A program made the translations under genes and the position numbers. 61,037 bases of DNA from an uncultured Bacteroidales bacterium (GTDB lineage Bacteria; Bacteroidota; Bacteroidia; Bacteroidales; UBA932), in the NCBI GenBank assembly GCA_900317925.1, contig ONIQ01000006.1:1-61037 (forward strand), read 5' to 3'. Below the pieces are notes generated by a model that saw only the letters and a program-made list of their open reading frames with translations, was not told the DNA's origin and made no database searches. Below are positions 32,409 to 43,800 of this stretch, piece by piece. Positions within the stretch are counted from its first letter, which is position 1, and the number at the start of each line of letters is the position of its first letter.

Positions 32409-33823
32409 CAGAAATCAAAATACCGTTTGGCGTTGTTGTAGGAAATGTCTTCCACCATCTGGCCGATGAATTCCATCTCGGAAGCGGGCAGTTTCCCCTT
32501 CTCCACGTCGGAGCCGATCACGTCGCACAGGATGCGGCGGAAATACTCGTGACGGGGATAACTGATGAAGCTGCGGCTATCCGTAAGCATGCCCACGAAA
32601 CGGCTCAGCAAACCCAGGTTCGACAGGGAATCCAGCTGCCGGCGCATGCCTACTTCCTGATCCAGGAACCACCAACCGGAACCGAACTGCATCTTCCCGG
32701 GGAAGGTGCCGTCGTTGTAGGTATAAGCCATGGTCGTCATGACGGCGTTATCCTTGGGATTCAGGCAATAGAGGATGGTCTTCGCAAGTTTTCCCTCCCG
32801 GGTGAGGCGGTCGAAGAAGCGATGACCGGACACGGCGATATTCAAGTCGTGGATGGCATCATAACCGGTATCGGCACCCACCTCGGCGAACATCTTGGTG
32901 TTGTTGTTGCGGATGGCGCCGATGTGGAACTGCTGCGCCCAGCCGGCCTCTGCGTCCATGACGGCCTGGTCGTGCAGGAAAGCGCTGCGGAACTTCTCCA
33001 GTTCGTCCGGAGCGGGAGCGATGCCGATGAGCGCCTTCTTGAAAATGAGATCAATCTCACTCTCCTTGTAATCGGCACTGTAGAAATTCTCCAGGCCGTG
33101 GTCGGAAAGCTTGCATCCATTCGCGGCAAAATAGTCGTGCCGTTTCTTCAGGGCTTCCTGGAGAGCCGGATAGGAGTCGATTTCCATATCGGCTGCCTCA
33201 CCCAGGCGCTTCAGATAGGCCTTGTACGACTCGGGGCGCTCGATGGCCATGGCGGAGTCCGGCCGCCAGGCTGGAATCACTTTCACGCCAAAGGGGTGCT
33301 CGGCGATCATCTTGTGCCAGCGCAGGTCGTCGGCCGGATCATCCGTGGTGCAGACCACTTCCACATTGAATCTGCGGATGATGGCCTGGCCGCGGAATTC
33401 GGGCGTAGCGAGTTTGGCATTGCACTCCTCGAAGATCTCGCGGGCCGTGGCCGGGCAGAGCAGTTTATCTATTCCGAACACGCGGCTGAGTTCCAAATGC
33501 GTCCAGTGGTACAACGGGTTCCGCATGGTATAGGGAACGGTTTCAGCCCATTTCTGGAAGGTTTCCCAGGCGCTGTGTTTTCCACCGGTGAGGTACTCTT
33601 CACTTACGCCATTGGCCCTCATCGCACGCCATTTATAGTGGTCACCATAATGCCCGTCCACCAGCCAGAGCTGGGTAATGTCGCGGAACTGGATGTTTTC
33701 GGCAATCTGCTGCGGCACCAGGTGGCAGTGATAATCGATGATGGGCATTTTCGCTGCATGGGAGTGATACAGCGCGTACGCCGTATCACTCTGCAGCATA
33801 AAATGATCGTTAATGAATGTCAT
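32408..33823 (-). CDS. uxaC: Glucuronate/galacturonate isomerase
   Basis: A 471-residue amidohydrolase-fold isomerase, a normal family length, that converts D-galacturonate to tagaturonate and D-glucuronate to fructuronate. It begins with NDHFMLQSDTAYALYHSHAAKMPIIDYHCHLVP (HCH metal site), and has LWLVDGHYGDHYKWRAMRANG, VVCTTDDPADDL and QFGSGWWFLDQEVGMRRQL. It opens the saturated-uronate branch and is coupled to uxaA. Confidence 0.96.
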   Translation of the reverse strand: MTFINDHFMLQSDTAYALYHSHAAKMPIIDYHCHLVPQQIAENIQFRDITQLWLVDGHYGDHYKWRAMRANGVSEEYLTGGKHSAWETFQKWAETVPYTMRNPLYHWTHLELSRVFGIDKLLCPATAREIFEECNAKLATPEFRGQAIIRRFNVEVVCTTDDPADDLRWHKMIAEHPFGVKVIPAWRPDSAMAIERPESYKAYLKRLGEAADMEIDSYPALQEALKKRHDYFAANGCKLSDHGLENFYSADYKESEIDLIFKKALIGIAPAPDELEKFRSAFLHDQAVMDAEAGWAQQFHIGAIRNNNTKMFAEVGADTGYDAIHDLNIAVSGHRFFDRLTREGKLAKTILYCLNPKDNAVMTTMAYTYNDGTFPGKMQFGSGWWFLDQEVGMRRQLDSLSNLGLLSRFVGMLTDSRSFISYPRHEYFRRILCDVIGSDVEKGKLPASEMEFIGQMVEDISYNNAKRYFDF

Positions 33824-33828
33824 TTTAC

Positions 33829-36800
33829 TTATTTTTTCTTTTTATAGTTGGGAGACGAAGGATTCCAGCGAGGATCTCCGATATCGGCTGCGCGCAGCGT
33901 CGCATCTTTCAGCATGAAGTTGAAGGTTGCGGAGTCGTTGCACGGGTCGGCATCCAGGACACCGCCATTCGCAGTGGCCGTCTCTTGATTGATGGCACCG
34001 CCCCAGAAGGCCGCTCCCACATTGAAGAAGTAGTTGGAAGACATCGTCGGCACCGTTGCGCCCGTCTTGGCAAGAACGGTCTTGTCTCCGGTGAGGTTCA
34101 GGAACAGGTTCTTCTGCACGATGTAGTTCTCGGGCGCATCGGCGCAGGAACGAATCCAGAGCAGGCCGTTTCCGGCGTCGATGGAGCATCCGGCGAAGGT
34201 ATTGTTCTCGATGGCGATGGAGGAAGCGATACCCGCATCGCAGCGGATGAAGTCGCGGCCACCGTCATAGAACGTATTCCGGCTCACGTTCAGCGCAGCA
34301 TATGTACCCTTGCGGATATCGAGCATGCCCTGGCCCGTACCGAAGCCGTGTACCTGGTTGCGCGAGAAGTCAAAGACATTCACCTGGGAGCCGTCCCCGT
34401 TTCCGTAGAAGACGCTCTTGTTATAGCCCTTGATCTCGCAGTTCCATATCATAACCTTCTGGATATCGATGGCCTCTCCGATCTCGAAAGCGTTGCCCAG
34501 CGCCTTATCGGCACCGTTGAAGACAAGGCCGTCAACCTCGAAGGAAGTCGTACCGGCACCGAGCTTGAAGGCACCGATGATTTCGGCCGACTTATCCTCG
34601 CAATAGAGCTGCAGCGGAGCTGTCGTGGTCAGGATGCCGCCTTCGACCACCGTACGCAGGTCATACACACCGGGGGTCAGCTGGATGGCCGGGATGCCGG
34701 CGGAAATGGCGCTATAGAGCGATTCCACGTCGGAAACGGTCGTATCCAGATAGAAGTCGCCCATGTCGTTCCAGCGAGACGAACCAATCCGGCGGGAAAT
34801 GCAGAGTGCGTTCACCAGTGTGTAGTCCAGCTTCGCCGCATCCTTCACCGGATCCTTCAACAGGATGGCTCCGCCATTGGCAAGGGCCACGTCCTGATTG
34901 ATGAGACCCGTCCAGAATTTCTCGGCAGTACAGTTATAGAAGTAGTTGTTCGATACCTCGTTGGGGACCGTGACGCCGGAAGCTTTGGAGAGCATGTTGT
35001 TAGCACCGTTCTCGTTCAGGAACAGGTTGTTCTTGAACACGTAGCTTGTAGGCGTAGAACGGACGTACAGCACACCGTTGCCATTGTTGAGCGTTACACC
35101 GTCGAAGGTATTGTTGACGATATTGATGGCTCCGGTCACCCGATCGGCGTCGGCACGGATGAAGTCGCGGCCGCCTACGATCGTACTATTCTGGATGGTA
35201 ACGATCTCGTAAGTACCTTTGCGGATATCAATCGTACCCTGACCGCCTCCGAGGTTCGTAGCCATGACGTTATCCAGGACCAGGGCGCCAAAGGAAGAAC
35301 CCTCGGCGTTGCCATAGAAGAGGCTCTTGGCCACTCCGTCGACGTTAAGGTTGGTCAGCTTCAGGCTCTTGACCACAGAAGCGGCATCTACCGTAATCAG
35401 GTTGTTTCCGCCGGAAGGTTTGATGGTCATGTTGTCCAGCGACACCACGCCCAGTTCCCCTTCGGCCAGTTTGATTTCCGGAACCACCAGGGTCGTTGCC
35501 TCCAAGGAACCAGAAAGGTTCATGCCGGCCGTCAGCGTAAGGGGTTCGGTGAGCGTATACTCGCCGGGATCGAGGTACAAGGACGTCTTGCCTGCATCGA
35601 TGGCGGCAAGGAGTTCATCGGTGTTCTTTACCGATGCCCAATTATCATAGTTGGGGGTAATCGTCGTCGGATTCCAACGATCTGCACCCACGCCCAGGCT
35701 TGCCACAATGGCATTGGTAAGCGTGTAGTCGCCATTGGCCGCATCCTTGAACGGATCAACGGACAGGTTCACGCCCTGGCCGTCCAGATAATTGTCGGCC
35801 GTGATACAACCGGTAAAGAAGCTCTCACCGAGGTTGTACCATACGTTCTTTTTGAGTTTCGGAACCATTGCCGTCGCACGTCCGCTGATGGAATTGGCGA
35901 TATTGGCCACAACATTATAGATTACCTCATAGACAACCGGAGTAGCCCGCACACTGAAGAGACCGCCGGCATTCTTGCTGTCGTTCAGGTTATACAGCGT
36001 GTTGCCATCCACGACTACCGTGTGAATGGAGCAAGGAGCGTCGATCCGGAGGAAGTCACGGCCGCCCGTTACAGTGGAGTTCTGCAGCATGAACTGGCTG
36101 TACTTACCGTTGCGCAGGTCGAATACGCCTTGTCCGGTTCCCATGTTCTTCACGAGGAGGTCATTGAAGGTGATGTTCTCCACTTCAAAGACATCGCTTG
36201 TATTGGAAGCATAGATAACGCTCTTGGCATAGCCGTCCACCACACAGCCTACGACACTGATATCGGTAGCCTTCACACCGGCAGCATTGTCCAGGTTGAT
36301 GAAGATATCCGCCTTGTTCTCCGCATCCGAACCGATGCAGGTCAGGCCAATCAGATCGAAGCGATTCACTTCGCCGCTCAGGACGAAACCGCCATAGACT
36401 ACGGCACCCGGGCCGTAGAGGTTGAGGGAACTGGTGACCGTCAGCGGTCCGCCCAGCTTATACTCGCCGGGGAGCAGGGTAATGGCATCCTTGCCCGCAC
36501 CGATGGCGGCCAGGAGTTCATCCACGTTTTTCACGATGGTCTCGTCATCTCCACCGCCACCGCTGGGCAGGACAGCAAAGGCAGCCACGCCGGCCGCGGA
36601 TTCGGTATTGTAAATATCGTCGGCACCCGGGTTGGCGAAGACCTCGACTTTGTAACTGCCGGCATCGAGCATGCCGGTGGTCGTACCGCCGATGACGTAT
36701 TCCGTTGCGTCCTTGACCGTGTAGGTCTTGCCCTTGAACACAACGGTATAGCTGCCGGCACCTTCTACGGCAGGCCAGCTGACGGTGATGTCCGTCGCGT

Positions 36801-38997
36801 CGCCCTTGGTGATGCTGGCGGGATCGGCCGTCGGATCAGGCGTCGGAAGCGCGGTATTCACCGGCGTCACATCGGTACTCCAGGCCAGTTTCTCCAGGCT
36901 CACGGGACCGGAAGGATAGACATACACGAGGGATTCTTCGGTAATGCTGGTGATGACGATCTTCTGCGCATTCGGCATGTCGGCCTGCGCAGAAGCGCCA
37001 CCCTTCAGGGCGATATCGGAACCGTCCGTCTTGCCCACGCCCACGATGAAGTGCCGTCCCTGCGATTCAGGATCGGCCGCTTTGATGATCACCGAACCGG
37101 GGCCGCTCACCTTGAAGGCGATGTAACCGTCGGCCGGGACGCCGGCACGGTTGGTAACGGCCGCATTCTGGAAGTTGAGCATGCCGTTGGCCACTACGAT
37201 GGCGTTCTCCTCGCTGCCATGCAGGTAGAGGTCGTCGCGCACCATTTCTTTCTTGATGGTGCCGGAGAAGTACTTCGCGTTGGCGAGGTTCCAGGTCTTG
37301 TTCTCGGTAAGGGTAACCAGGGTAAGGTCCTCAGGCTCTTCCACATAGGGAGTCCACCACTTGGAAGCGCCCACCTCCTTGCCGGAGATATCGGAACTGG
37401 CCAGGATATTGAACAGTCCGCCCGGAGCATTGTAGCAGGGCGTTTCGTTCAGGATCGTACCAGCCGCCTGCGCGAGCGTGAAATTATCGGTGAAGTAAGT
37501 GGACGGAACGTCGAAGAACCAGTTGTTGGCCGCCGCTACGCCCAGGTCGGAAGCCGGGAGGTATTTGGCGTTGGCACCCGCCAGGACAGCCTTCCCCGTC
37601 ATGTTCAGGAAGAGGTTGTTCTTGAACGAGAAGCTGCCGGGTTTAACCTGAAGGCCAAAGATACCGCCGTTGTTGGCATTGTCCACGAAATTCAGGTTGA
37701 ACAGGGTGTTGTTCTCGAAGGTCAGGGCTCCGACGGTCACGTTCGGATCCAGACGCACGAAGGTACGCATACCCTGCGCAATCGTATTGTTGATGAAGGA
37801 AACGGACTTGATGGTCGTGGCCTGGCGGATGTCAAAGACATCACCGCCCACGGTACCGTCCTGGTTGATATTCAGAAGGTCGCAGCTGTCGTACAGGATG
37901 TCGCCCAGCACCATGGGTTTGCCCCATTCATACAGGAGACCCTTGGAGTAGTTCGTAATGACGCAGTTCTTGTAGGTAACGTTGCCGATATCCTTTCCTT
38001 CCTTGGCACCGCCGTTCTTGTTCTGGAGGGCGAAACCGAAACCGGACGGAGAAGCAGCCGTAGGCGCACCGTCAAAGGTCACGTTCTCGAAGAACAGGTT
38101 CTGTCCGTTCCAGGCATCGGAGATGTGGAATTCACCCGTCAGGACGGGGCCGTTTCCGTCGGCATCCAGCTCACCGATGAGCGAGAAACCGGTGGAAATA
38201 TCCATCGCTTCGATATCATACGGCGAACCTTCCAGTTTCAGATAAATCTGGGCACCGGAAGTCTGGACCGCGCTCTGCAGGCCGGCCAGGCTGTTCACCG
38301 GAGTAAGGGTGGTCACATCCGGGGCGGTCCAGGCATTGACCTGGCCGCGGGAGGCACTCTTGAAGAAGAGGATGAACTCGTACTCGGTAGCCGCTTCCAG
38401 ACCGGAAACGACGGCCGCGGCGGCAGCGATGTCGTCCGCCGTCAGGTTGTACGTCTGTTCAGTCTCCTCGTTGCCGGGCAGACGATAGACGATCCGGTCA
38501 ACGTCGGTGTAGTCGGCCACTTCCTTGCTCCAGGTAAGGGATACGGAAGATGCCGTACGATCCGAGAGTTTCAGGAAGAGGTTGTCCTTTACGGCAAAGG
38601 TCTTGACGGACTTGCCATAGAGGGCCACCTTCGAATCCTGCTTGCCGTCGGCCTTGGCCTGTACGGAGAAATAGAAGGTCCGGTCCGCCTCGAGTTTCTT
38701 CTGGAGAGGAACGTCGGAAGGCGATACGGTTTCGGTCAGATAGACGTCGGTCATGTCGGCGTCGTTGCAGATGGTCAGGAGATAGTTCTGCGCATCTTTC
38801 GTTACATCCCAGGAGAAGGTTACCACGTCACCCAACGTGCTGCTGACCTTGGCGCCGAGGTTCATCGGCTCCAGGCAGCGGGTCAGGCCCAAATCGGTCA
38901 CCTCGTCGAATTCCTTGCTGGAGCATCCCGGCAGAAGCAGGAGACCCAGGGAAAGCATCGGGATGCAAATATATTGGAACAGTTTCATAATCTTCAT
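33829..38997 (-). CDS. Giant four-module beta-helix lipoprotein (DUF4957/DUF5123 type)
   Basis: A 1722-residue lipoprotein when started at MKIMKLFQYICIPMLS, 13 bases after the SusD stop. Lipobox LLPGC precedes the mature Cys. An Fn3-like region (~30-250) with TFSWDVTKDAQNYLLTICND leads to a first beta-helix module, then an Fn3-like linker (~560-830), then three closely similar modules of about 300 residues. Each module repeats a GxGQGxxDIRKGTY, GGRDFIRxDA, NNTFxxxxxxxGNG.LxVRS and KNLFLN series and a conserved end with a NP or RWN. Related proteins encoded after SusC/SusD pairs in pectin loci usually have one module, so four is exceptional. It probably binds or processes pectin at the cell surface; no lyase catalytic residues could be identified with confidence. 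Confidence 0.8.
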   Translation of the reverse strand: MKIMKLFQYICIPMLSLGLLLLPGCSSKEFDEVTDLGLTRCLEPMNLGAKVSSTLGDVVTFSWDVTKDAQNYLLTICNDADMTDVYLTETVSPSDVPLQKKLEADRTFYFSVQAKADGKQDSKVALYGKSVKTFAVKDNLFLKLSDRTASSVSLTWSKEVADYTDVDRIVYRLPGNEETEQTYNLTADDIAAAAAVVSGLEAATEYEFILFFKSASRGQVNAWTAPDVTTLTPVNSLAGLQSAVQTSGAQIYLKLEGSPYDIEAMDISTGFSLIGELDADGNGPVLTGEFHISDAWNGQNLFFENVTFDGAPTAASPSGFGFALQNKNGGAKEGKDIGNVTYKNCVITNYSKGLLYEWGKPMVLGDILYDSCDLLNINQDGTVGGDVFDIRQATTIKSVSFINNTIAQGMRTFVRLDPNVTVGALTFENNTLFNLNFVDNANNGGIFGLQVKPGSFSFKNNLFLNMTGKAVLAGANAKYLPASDLGVAAANNWFFDVPSTYFTDNFTLAQAAGTILNETPCYNAPGGLFNILASSDISGKEVGASKWWTPYVEEPEDLTLVTLTENKTWNLANAKYFSGTIKKEMVRDDLYLHGSEENAIVVANGMLNFQNAAVTNRAGVPADGYIAFKVSGPGSVIIKAADPESQGRHFIVGVGKTDGSDIALKGGASAQADMPNAQKIVITSITEESLVYVYPSGPVSLEKLAWSTDVTPVNTALPTPDPTADPASITKGDATDITVSWPAVEGAGSYTVVFKGKTYTVKDATEYVIGGTTTGMLDAGSYKVEVFANPGADDIYNTESAAGVAAFAVLPSGGGGDDETIVKNVDELLAAIGAGKDAITLLPGEYKLGGPLTVTSSLNLYGPGAVVYGGFVLSGEVNRFDLIGLTCIGSDAENKADIFINLDNAAGVKATDISVVGCVVDGYAKSVIYASNTSDVFEVENITFNDLLVKNMGTGQGVFDLRNGKYSQFMLQNSTVTGGRDFLRIDAPCSIHTVVVDGNTLYNLNDSKNAGGLFSVRATPVVYEVIYNVVANIANSISGRATAMVPKLKKNVWYNLGESFFTGCITADNYLDGQGVNLSVDPFKDAANGDYTLTNAIVASLGVGADRWNPTTITPNYDNWASVKNTDELLAAIDAGKTSLYLDPGEYTLTEPLTLTAGMNLSGSLEATTLVVPEIKLAEGELGVVSLDNMTIKPSGGNNLITVDAASVVKSLKLTNLNVDGVAKSLFYGNAEGSSFGALVLDNVMATNLGGGQGTIDIRKGTYEIVTIQNSTIVGGRDFIRADADRVTGAINIVNNTFDGVTLNNGNGVLYVRSTPTSYVFKNNLFLNENGANNMLSKASGVTVPNEVSNNYFYNCTAEKFWTGLINQDVALANGGAILLKDPVKDAAKLDYTLVNALCISRRIGSSRWNDMGDFYLDTTVSDVESLYSAISAGIPAIQLTPGVYDLRTVVEGGILTTTAPLQLYCEDKSAEIIGAFKLGAGTTSFEVDGLVFNGADKALGNAFEIGEAIDIQKVMIWNCEIKGYNKSVFYGNGDGSQVNVFDFSRNQVHGFGTGQGMLDIRKGTYAALNVSRNTFYDGGRDFIRCDAGIASSIAIENNTFAGCSIDAGNGLLWIRSCADAPENYIVQKNLFLNLTGDKTVLAKTGATVPTMSSNYFFNVGAAFWGGAINQETATANGGVLDADPCNDSATFNFMLKDATLRAADIGDPRWNPSSPNYKKKK

Positions 38998-39010
38998 AAC
39001 AGCACTGTTT

Positions 39011-40828
39011 CTAATAATTGTAGTCATTGACCAGGGTTCCCTGGCTCGTATCCACGATATACTGGAAAATCGGCCAGAACTGGCGTCTATTCAGAGATTC
39101 TTCATCGGGCTGGGAGAAGAGGTATTCGATATCCTCGTCTTTAAACTTGGTCGTGCTCACATATCCTTCTTCCATTTCCCAGTCGGTTCCGGGAGAGGTA
39201 ATTTCGCCGGGACCCAGGCCATAGAACTGGAGGGACTCGCCGTCCTCGGCCTCGCGATACCAGACATTTCCGGTCAGGCCGGCATAGTCGCCGGACAGGG
39301 AGGCCAGGTTTTTCATATCAGCCTTTTCTGCAGCCAGTGCGCTGTACAGGCGATTCCAACGGATGAGGTCGCCTTTGCGGAGGAACTCGCCGCAGAATTC
39401 CAGGGCGCGTTCGGTAACAATCGCCTCAAAAATGGCATCCTTGCCGGAGAGGGCATCCACATAGGCATCCGCCACCGCTTCATTCCCTTTGAAGGCACGT
39501 CTGCGCACCTCTTTCAGGCAATCCTTTGCAAAGGGCGTCTCGTCCAGTTCGTTTGCAATCTCAGCCGCCATCAGCAGCACGTCGGCGTAACGCATCACAA
39601 CCGGCTTGACGCCGTCGTCATTACCACCATTGTACGGGAAGAGGGTCATCCAGTTGAAACGATACTTGCCGAAGTACCAGCTCTTGATACCGCCGGGGGT
39701 CAGCACGTTCTTCACCAGCTTGTAGTTCACGCAGGTCACGTCGCGACGCGTATCAAGCGGATCATACAGGAACCAGGTGGTAGGGGTAGGACCGGCCACA
39801 CCGCCCTGGTTGACATTGTAACCGAAGATGGTCGAGTTCTCCGCCTTCACGGCAAAGGTAAAATTCCAACGGCCACGGGCTTTCTGCTCATTGGCGCCGA
39901 AAGGAATGTTGAACAGGAATTCCTTGCCGGCCGTCAGGTCCATGGCGTTGAAGTTGCGCCAGAGGGTCTCGTAATCCCCTACCAGCGAGCAGGTCTGGGA
40001 GCTGATGGCATCCTTCAGGTAAGCCAGGGCCTTCGGATACAGCACGTTTTTCTGGAGATCGGGGTCATTGGACAGGCGCACCGTACCCAGGTCGCCGGTA
40101 CCCACCTTACCCTCGTCGGGACGCATGGCAAAACCAGAGGCAGCCAGGGCGATACGGGCATAGAGGCCTTCTGCAAAGACCTTGTTCACCCGGTCGGTCG
40201 TGGCCGTCTGCGACGACGCACCGGGATAAGGGAGGTATTTGATCGCCTCGTCCAGATCGGAGAGGATCTGTTTGTAGATCACGTCGCGGTCTGCCTTTTT
40301 CACATAGAGGGACTCGGACGTCAGCGAAGAGAAGCGTGCAGGAACGTCGCCCCAGGCTTTCGTCAGGTCGTAGTACAGCATCGCGCGAAGCGTGAGGGCC
40401 TCGCCCAGCAGGTAAGCCATCTTGCTGTCCTGCTCCGTATTGCCATAGGTGCGCAGACCTTCGATGGCCAGGTTGGCGCGCTCGATACCGCTATACATAT
40501 CGGCAAAAGGATTCTTGCTGTCGTTCAGCTGGCTGTTGTTCGTCCGGATATCGTAGGCGACAATCTGAGTCTTGTCGTCGTTCTTGGCAGAGTTGTACCA
40601 CTCGATATCGGTATTGAAACCATACCAGGGCAGGAAACGGCCACGATAGCTGTTCTGCTCGCCGAAAGCGATGTGGATGGAGAAAATGGTCTGTTCGGCC
40701 AGCGTGTAGTTGGAATACACCACGGAATCGTCGAACGTAGAGGGGGATTTTTGGTCCAGCACCTTTTCACACGAAGGGATGGTCATCAGGGCAACGAGTG
40801 CCGCAGTAACTATGATAATCTTTTTCAT
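39011..40828 (-). CDS. SusD/RagB-family outer-membrane glycan-binding lipoprotein
   Basis: A 605-residue surface lipoprotein with signal and lipobox TIPSC (near residue 20). It has the SusD tetratricopeptide-like helices (NPFADMYSGIERANLAIEGL, LGEALTLRAMLYYDLTKAWGDVPARFSS) and the C-terminal part ALEFCGEFLRKGDLIRWNRL and RRQFWPIFQYIVDTSQGTLVNDYNY. It caps the SusC transporter encoded 12 bases upstream and should bind pectic oligosaccharides. Confidence 0.95.
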   Translation of the reverse strand: MKKIIIVTAALVALMTIPSCEKVLDQKSPSTFDDSVVYSNYTLAEQTIFSIHIAFGEQNSYRGRFLPWYGFNTDIEWYNSAKNDDKTQIVAYDIRTNNSQLNDSKNPFADMYSGIERANLAIEGLRTYGNTEQDSKMAYLLGEALTLRAMLYYDLTKAWGDVPARFSSLTSESLYVKKADRDVIYKQILSDLDEAIKYLPYPGASSQTATTDRVNKVFAEGLYARIALAASGFAMRPDEGKVGTGDLGTVRLSNDPDLQKNVLYPKALAYLKDAISSQTCSLVGDYETLWRNFNAMDLTAGKEFLFNIPFGANEQKARGRWNFTFAVKAENSTIFGYNVNQGGVAGPTPTTWFLYDPLDTRRDVTCVNYKLVKNVLTPGGIKSWYFGKYRFNWMTLFPYNGGNDDGVKPVVMRYADVLLMAAEIANELDETPFAKDCLKEVRRRAFKGNEAVADAYVDALSGKDAIFEAIVTERALEFCGEFLRKGDLIRWNRLYSALAAEKADMKNLASLSGDYAGLTGNVWYREAEDGESLQFYGLGPGEITSPGTDWEMEEGYVSTTKFKDEDIEYLFSQPDEESLNRRQFWPIFQYIVDTSQGTLVNDYNY

Positions 40829-40839
40829 GTCGGTACCTT

Positions 40840-43800
40840 TTAGAATGTGAGATTAATACCTGCCACGTAGCCGATGCTCTTGGGATAAGCCGAGCAATCC
40901 ACACCGGGCGTCAGCGGAGTCGAGCGGCGCGTATCCACCTCGGGATCGAAACCGCTGTAATTGGTCAGGCAGAAGAGGTTCGTACCGGTCACATAGACGC
41001 GGACCTTCCGCAGGCAGACCTTCTGGGTGAGTGCTTCCGGCAGGGTGTAGCCCAGGGTGAGGGTCTGCAGACGCAGGAAGGAGGCGTTTTCAACAGCCGC
41101 ATCGCTGAACACGGCATTCTGGATGCACGGCGACCACATGGTCTTGCCGGCATTCAACGCACGCAGCTGGTCCGGATCGTCCACCAGGGCGCCGGTGGTC
41201 CAGTCGATGTTGGTCCAGCGGTTGTTCACGTCCATGGCGGTCGTCAGGTTACGCAGGGTCGTAAACTTACGGGAAGAGTTGAACTCGATCTTGTTGGCGT
41301 TATAGACCTGCTGGCCCAGCATATAGCTGAAGTTGGCGCTCAGGTCGAAGCCCTTGTAGTAACCGCTGAGAGAGAAACCACCGGTAACGTCCGGGATCGC
41401 GTTTCCAATAACCCGCTTGTCCGATTCAGTAATCTTGCCGTCACCGTCCAAGTCTTTGAGTTTCATGGCACCGGGACGGAAGTAAGTGGATCCGATAATG
41501 GAGGAAGCGTCGGCGACGCCATCCTTCAAAACCCATTTTCCACCCATATAATCGAAATCATCTACCGTGTAGAGGCCATCGCTGAGATAGCCGTACATAT
41601 TGCCCATCGGCTCGTCCACCTGCACCAGGTAATCGGTACCGATTTCCGTAGAAGCCCAGCCGGAACTGGCCGTCAACGTCTGCTGACCGCCCAGCGAGAC
41701 AACCTTGTTCTTGTTATAGGAAATGTTGGCCGATATGTTCAGGGAGGCATCCTTCGTGGAAATCACCGGCATGTTCAACGACAGTTCGACACCGCGGTTG
41801 CGGGTGGAACCGATGTTGCGGTACTGGTTGTCGTATCCGGTACCCTTGATGTCATACTGGATCAGCAAGTCCTTCGTATCGTTCTGGTACACCTCGACGC
41901 TACCGCTGAGTTTCCCCTTGAACAGGCTGAAGTCCACGCCGATATTGTGCGTATAGGTGGTCTCCCAGGTCAGGTCGGGATTGTTCATGGTCTTACCGGC
42001 CATCCAGTAGGTATCCGATGTACTGATCGGGTTGGTGAACGTAGGGTCGGTGGTGGCATAAGCCGAATAGACCTTCGAGATATAGCCGGAAGGAATGTTG
42101 TTGTTACCGGCGGTACCAAAGCTGTAACGGAGTTTCAACTGCTCGATCCAGCTGCGGGTGCTCTCCATCCAGGGCTCGTTCGAGATGGTCCACGATACGG
42201 CGGCCGAAGGGAAGAAGCCCCAGCGGTTGCCGGCTCCGAATTTCGACGAACCGTCCGCACGGAGGGTGGCACCCACCGAGTAGCGGTGCTTGTAAACGTA
42301 GTTCACCCGTCCGAAGAAGGACAGCAGGGCGTCGTCGGGATTGTAATAGTTGCGTATGGACGCAGGAGAACCCGAGCTGAGGAAGTTCCAGGCCATCTCC
42401 GAATCGAAGAAGGCGGGAAGATCGGTCACGCTCATCGTGGCCGTGCTGCTCTTGGTATACGTAATTTCCTGACCCGCCAGCACATCCAGGGAATGATCCT
42501 CGGGAAGCAGCTTGGCAAAGTTGTAGGAAAGCGTATTGGTGTTGCGCAGGCGGCGGTGGTTCACATCGGTGTAAACAGAGGCCGGGCCCTTCGCACCCGC
42601 GTTATATACGGTATAGGTGCTCATGCCGTAGAAACGGTCATCGGTCTGGCGATATTCCTCCAGGCCGCCGTCCACTTTCAGGCGCAGGTTTTCAATAATC
42701 TCCCAGTTGAAGGCCGCGTTGGCGTTCCAGATGGTACGCGTACGGCGGGAATCGTTGTCGGTTACGGCCAGCAGCGGCGGAACGGCATCACCGAAGTTTT
42801 CTTCATCCTCCTCACTGGCCACATTGCTGGATACAGGGATCGGGGAATATAGTACGGCATGTTTCAGACGGCCATTGCTGGACGTGGAACCGGAGTTGTC
42901 GTTGATGGAGTTGGCGCCGGCACCGCGCACATTGGTGCGGGAATAGCGCACGTTCAGGTCCAGCGACGTGGTCTTCGAGGTCTTGAAATTACTCTTGAAG
43001 CTGAGGTTGTCGCGGGTGTAGTCCGAACCCATCATGATGGCTTTCTCGCCCAGGTGGGCATAACCGACGGTCCAGTTGTAATTCTCTCCGCTTCCGGAAA
43101 CCGAGAAATCCGTATTCCAGGTATTTCCCGTGCGGCCGAAGACGGCATCCACCCAGTCGTTGGTGGGCAGACCGAAGTACATATCCATATCGTCGAACGT
43201 GCCGAAGTAGGAATTGTACACGTCGGACAGGTTGCTGCGGAGGGAACCGAGTTCATACTGGAATTTGACGAAGTTCTCGGAATCCATCACGTTGATGGCG
43301 CTCTTATGGGCCATCTTCTTCTGTCCGAAATAGGTGTTCAATTTCACAGAAATCTTCTGTCCCTTCTCAGCGCTCTTGGTCGTAACGATCACGACACCGT
43401 TCGCACCGCGGCTACCGTAGATAGCGGTCGAGAAGGCATCCTTCAGGATGTCGATGGACTGGATTTCCGACGAGGGGATGTCGTTGATGGATTCCACCGG
43501 GAAACCGTCCACGATGTAGAGCGGGCTGTTGTCCTGGGTAATGGAACCGCCACCGCGGACACGGATCTTGATATCCGCATCCGGATCGCCTTCCGTCGTA
43601 ACGACCGAAACGCCTGCCATACGGCCGGAGAGGGCCTGCGTGACGGAATTCACCGGCTGTTCGGCCAGCTTTTCACCGCCAACGGAGGAAACGGAGCCGA
43701 GCAGGTCGCGCCGCTTGACCACGGCATAACCGACCACGACGACTTCATCGAGGAAGGTGGTGTCTTCTTTCAAAACGACATCAATGGTCGTGCGGCCGGC

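Noticed and set aside
34200-36100. Regularly repeated DNA segments that might suggest a repeat array
   Set aside because: The spacing is about 900 bases and the repeats are in frame coding modules of one protein, not a CRISPR or satellite.
33817-39030. Antisense open frame of about 1737 codons opposite the giant beta-helix gene
   Set aside because: The minus frame has a lipoprotein signal, repeated beta-helix motifs and operon context. The plus frame has no recognisable domain and mirrors the minus repeats. It is a by-product of codon usage.
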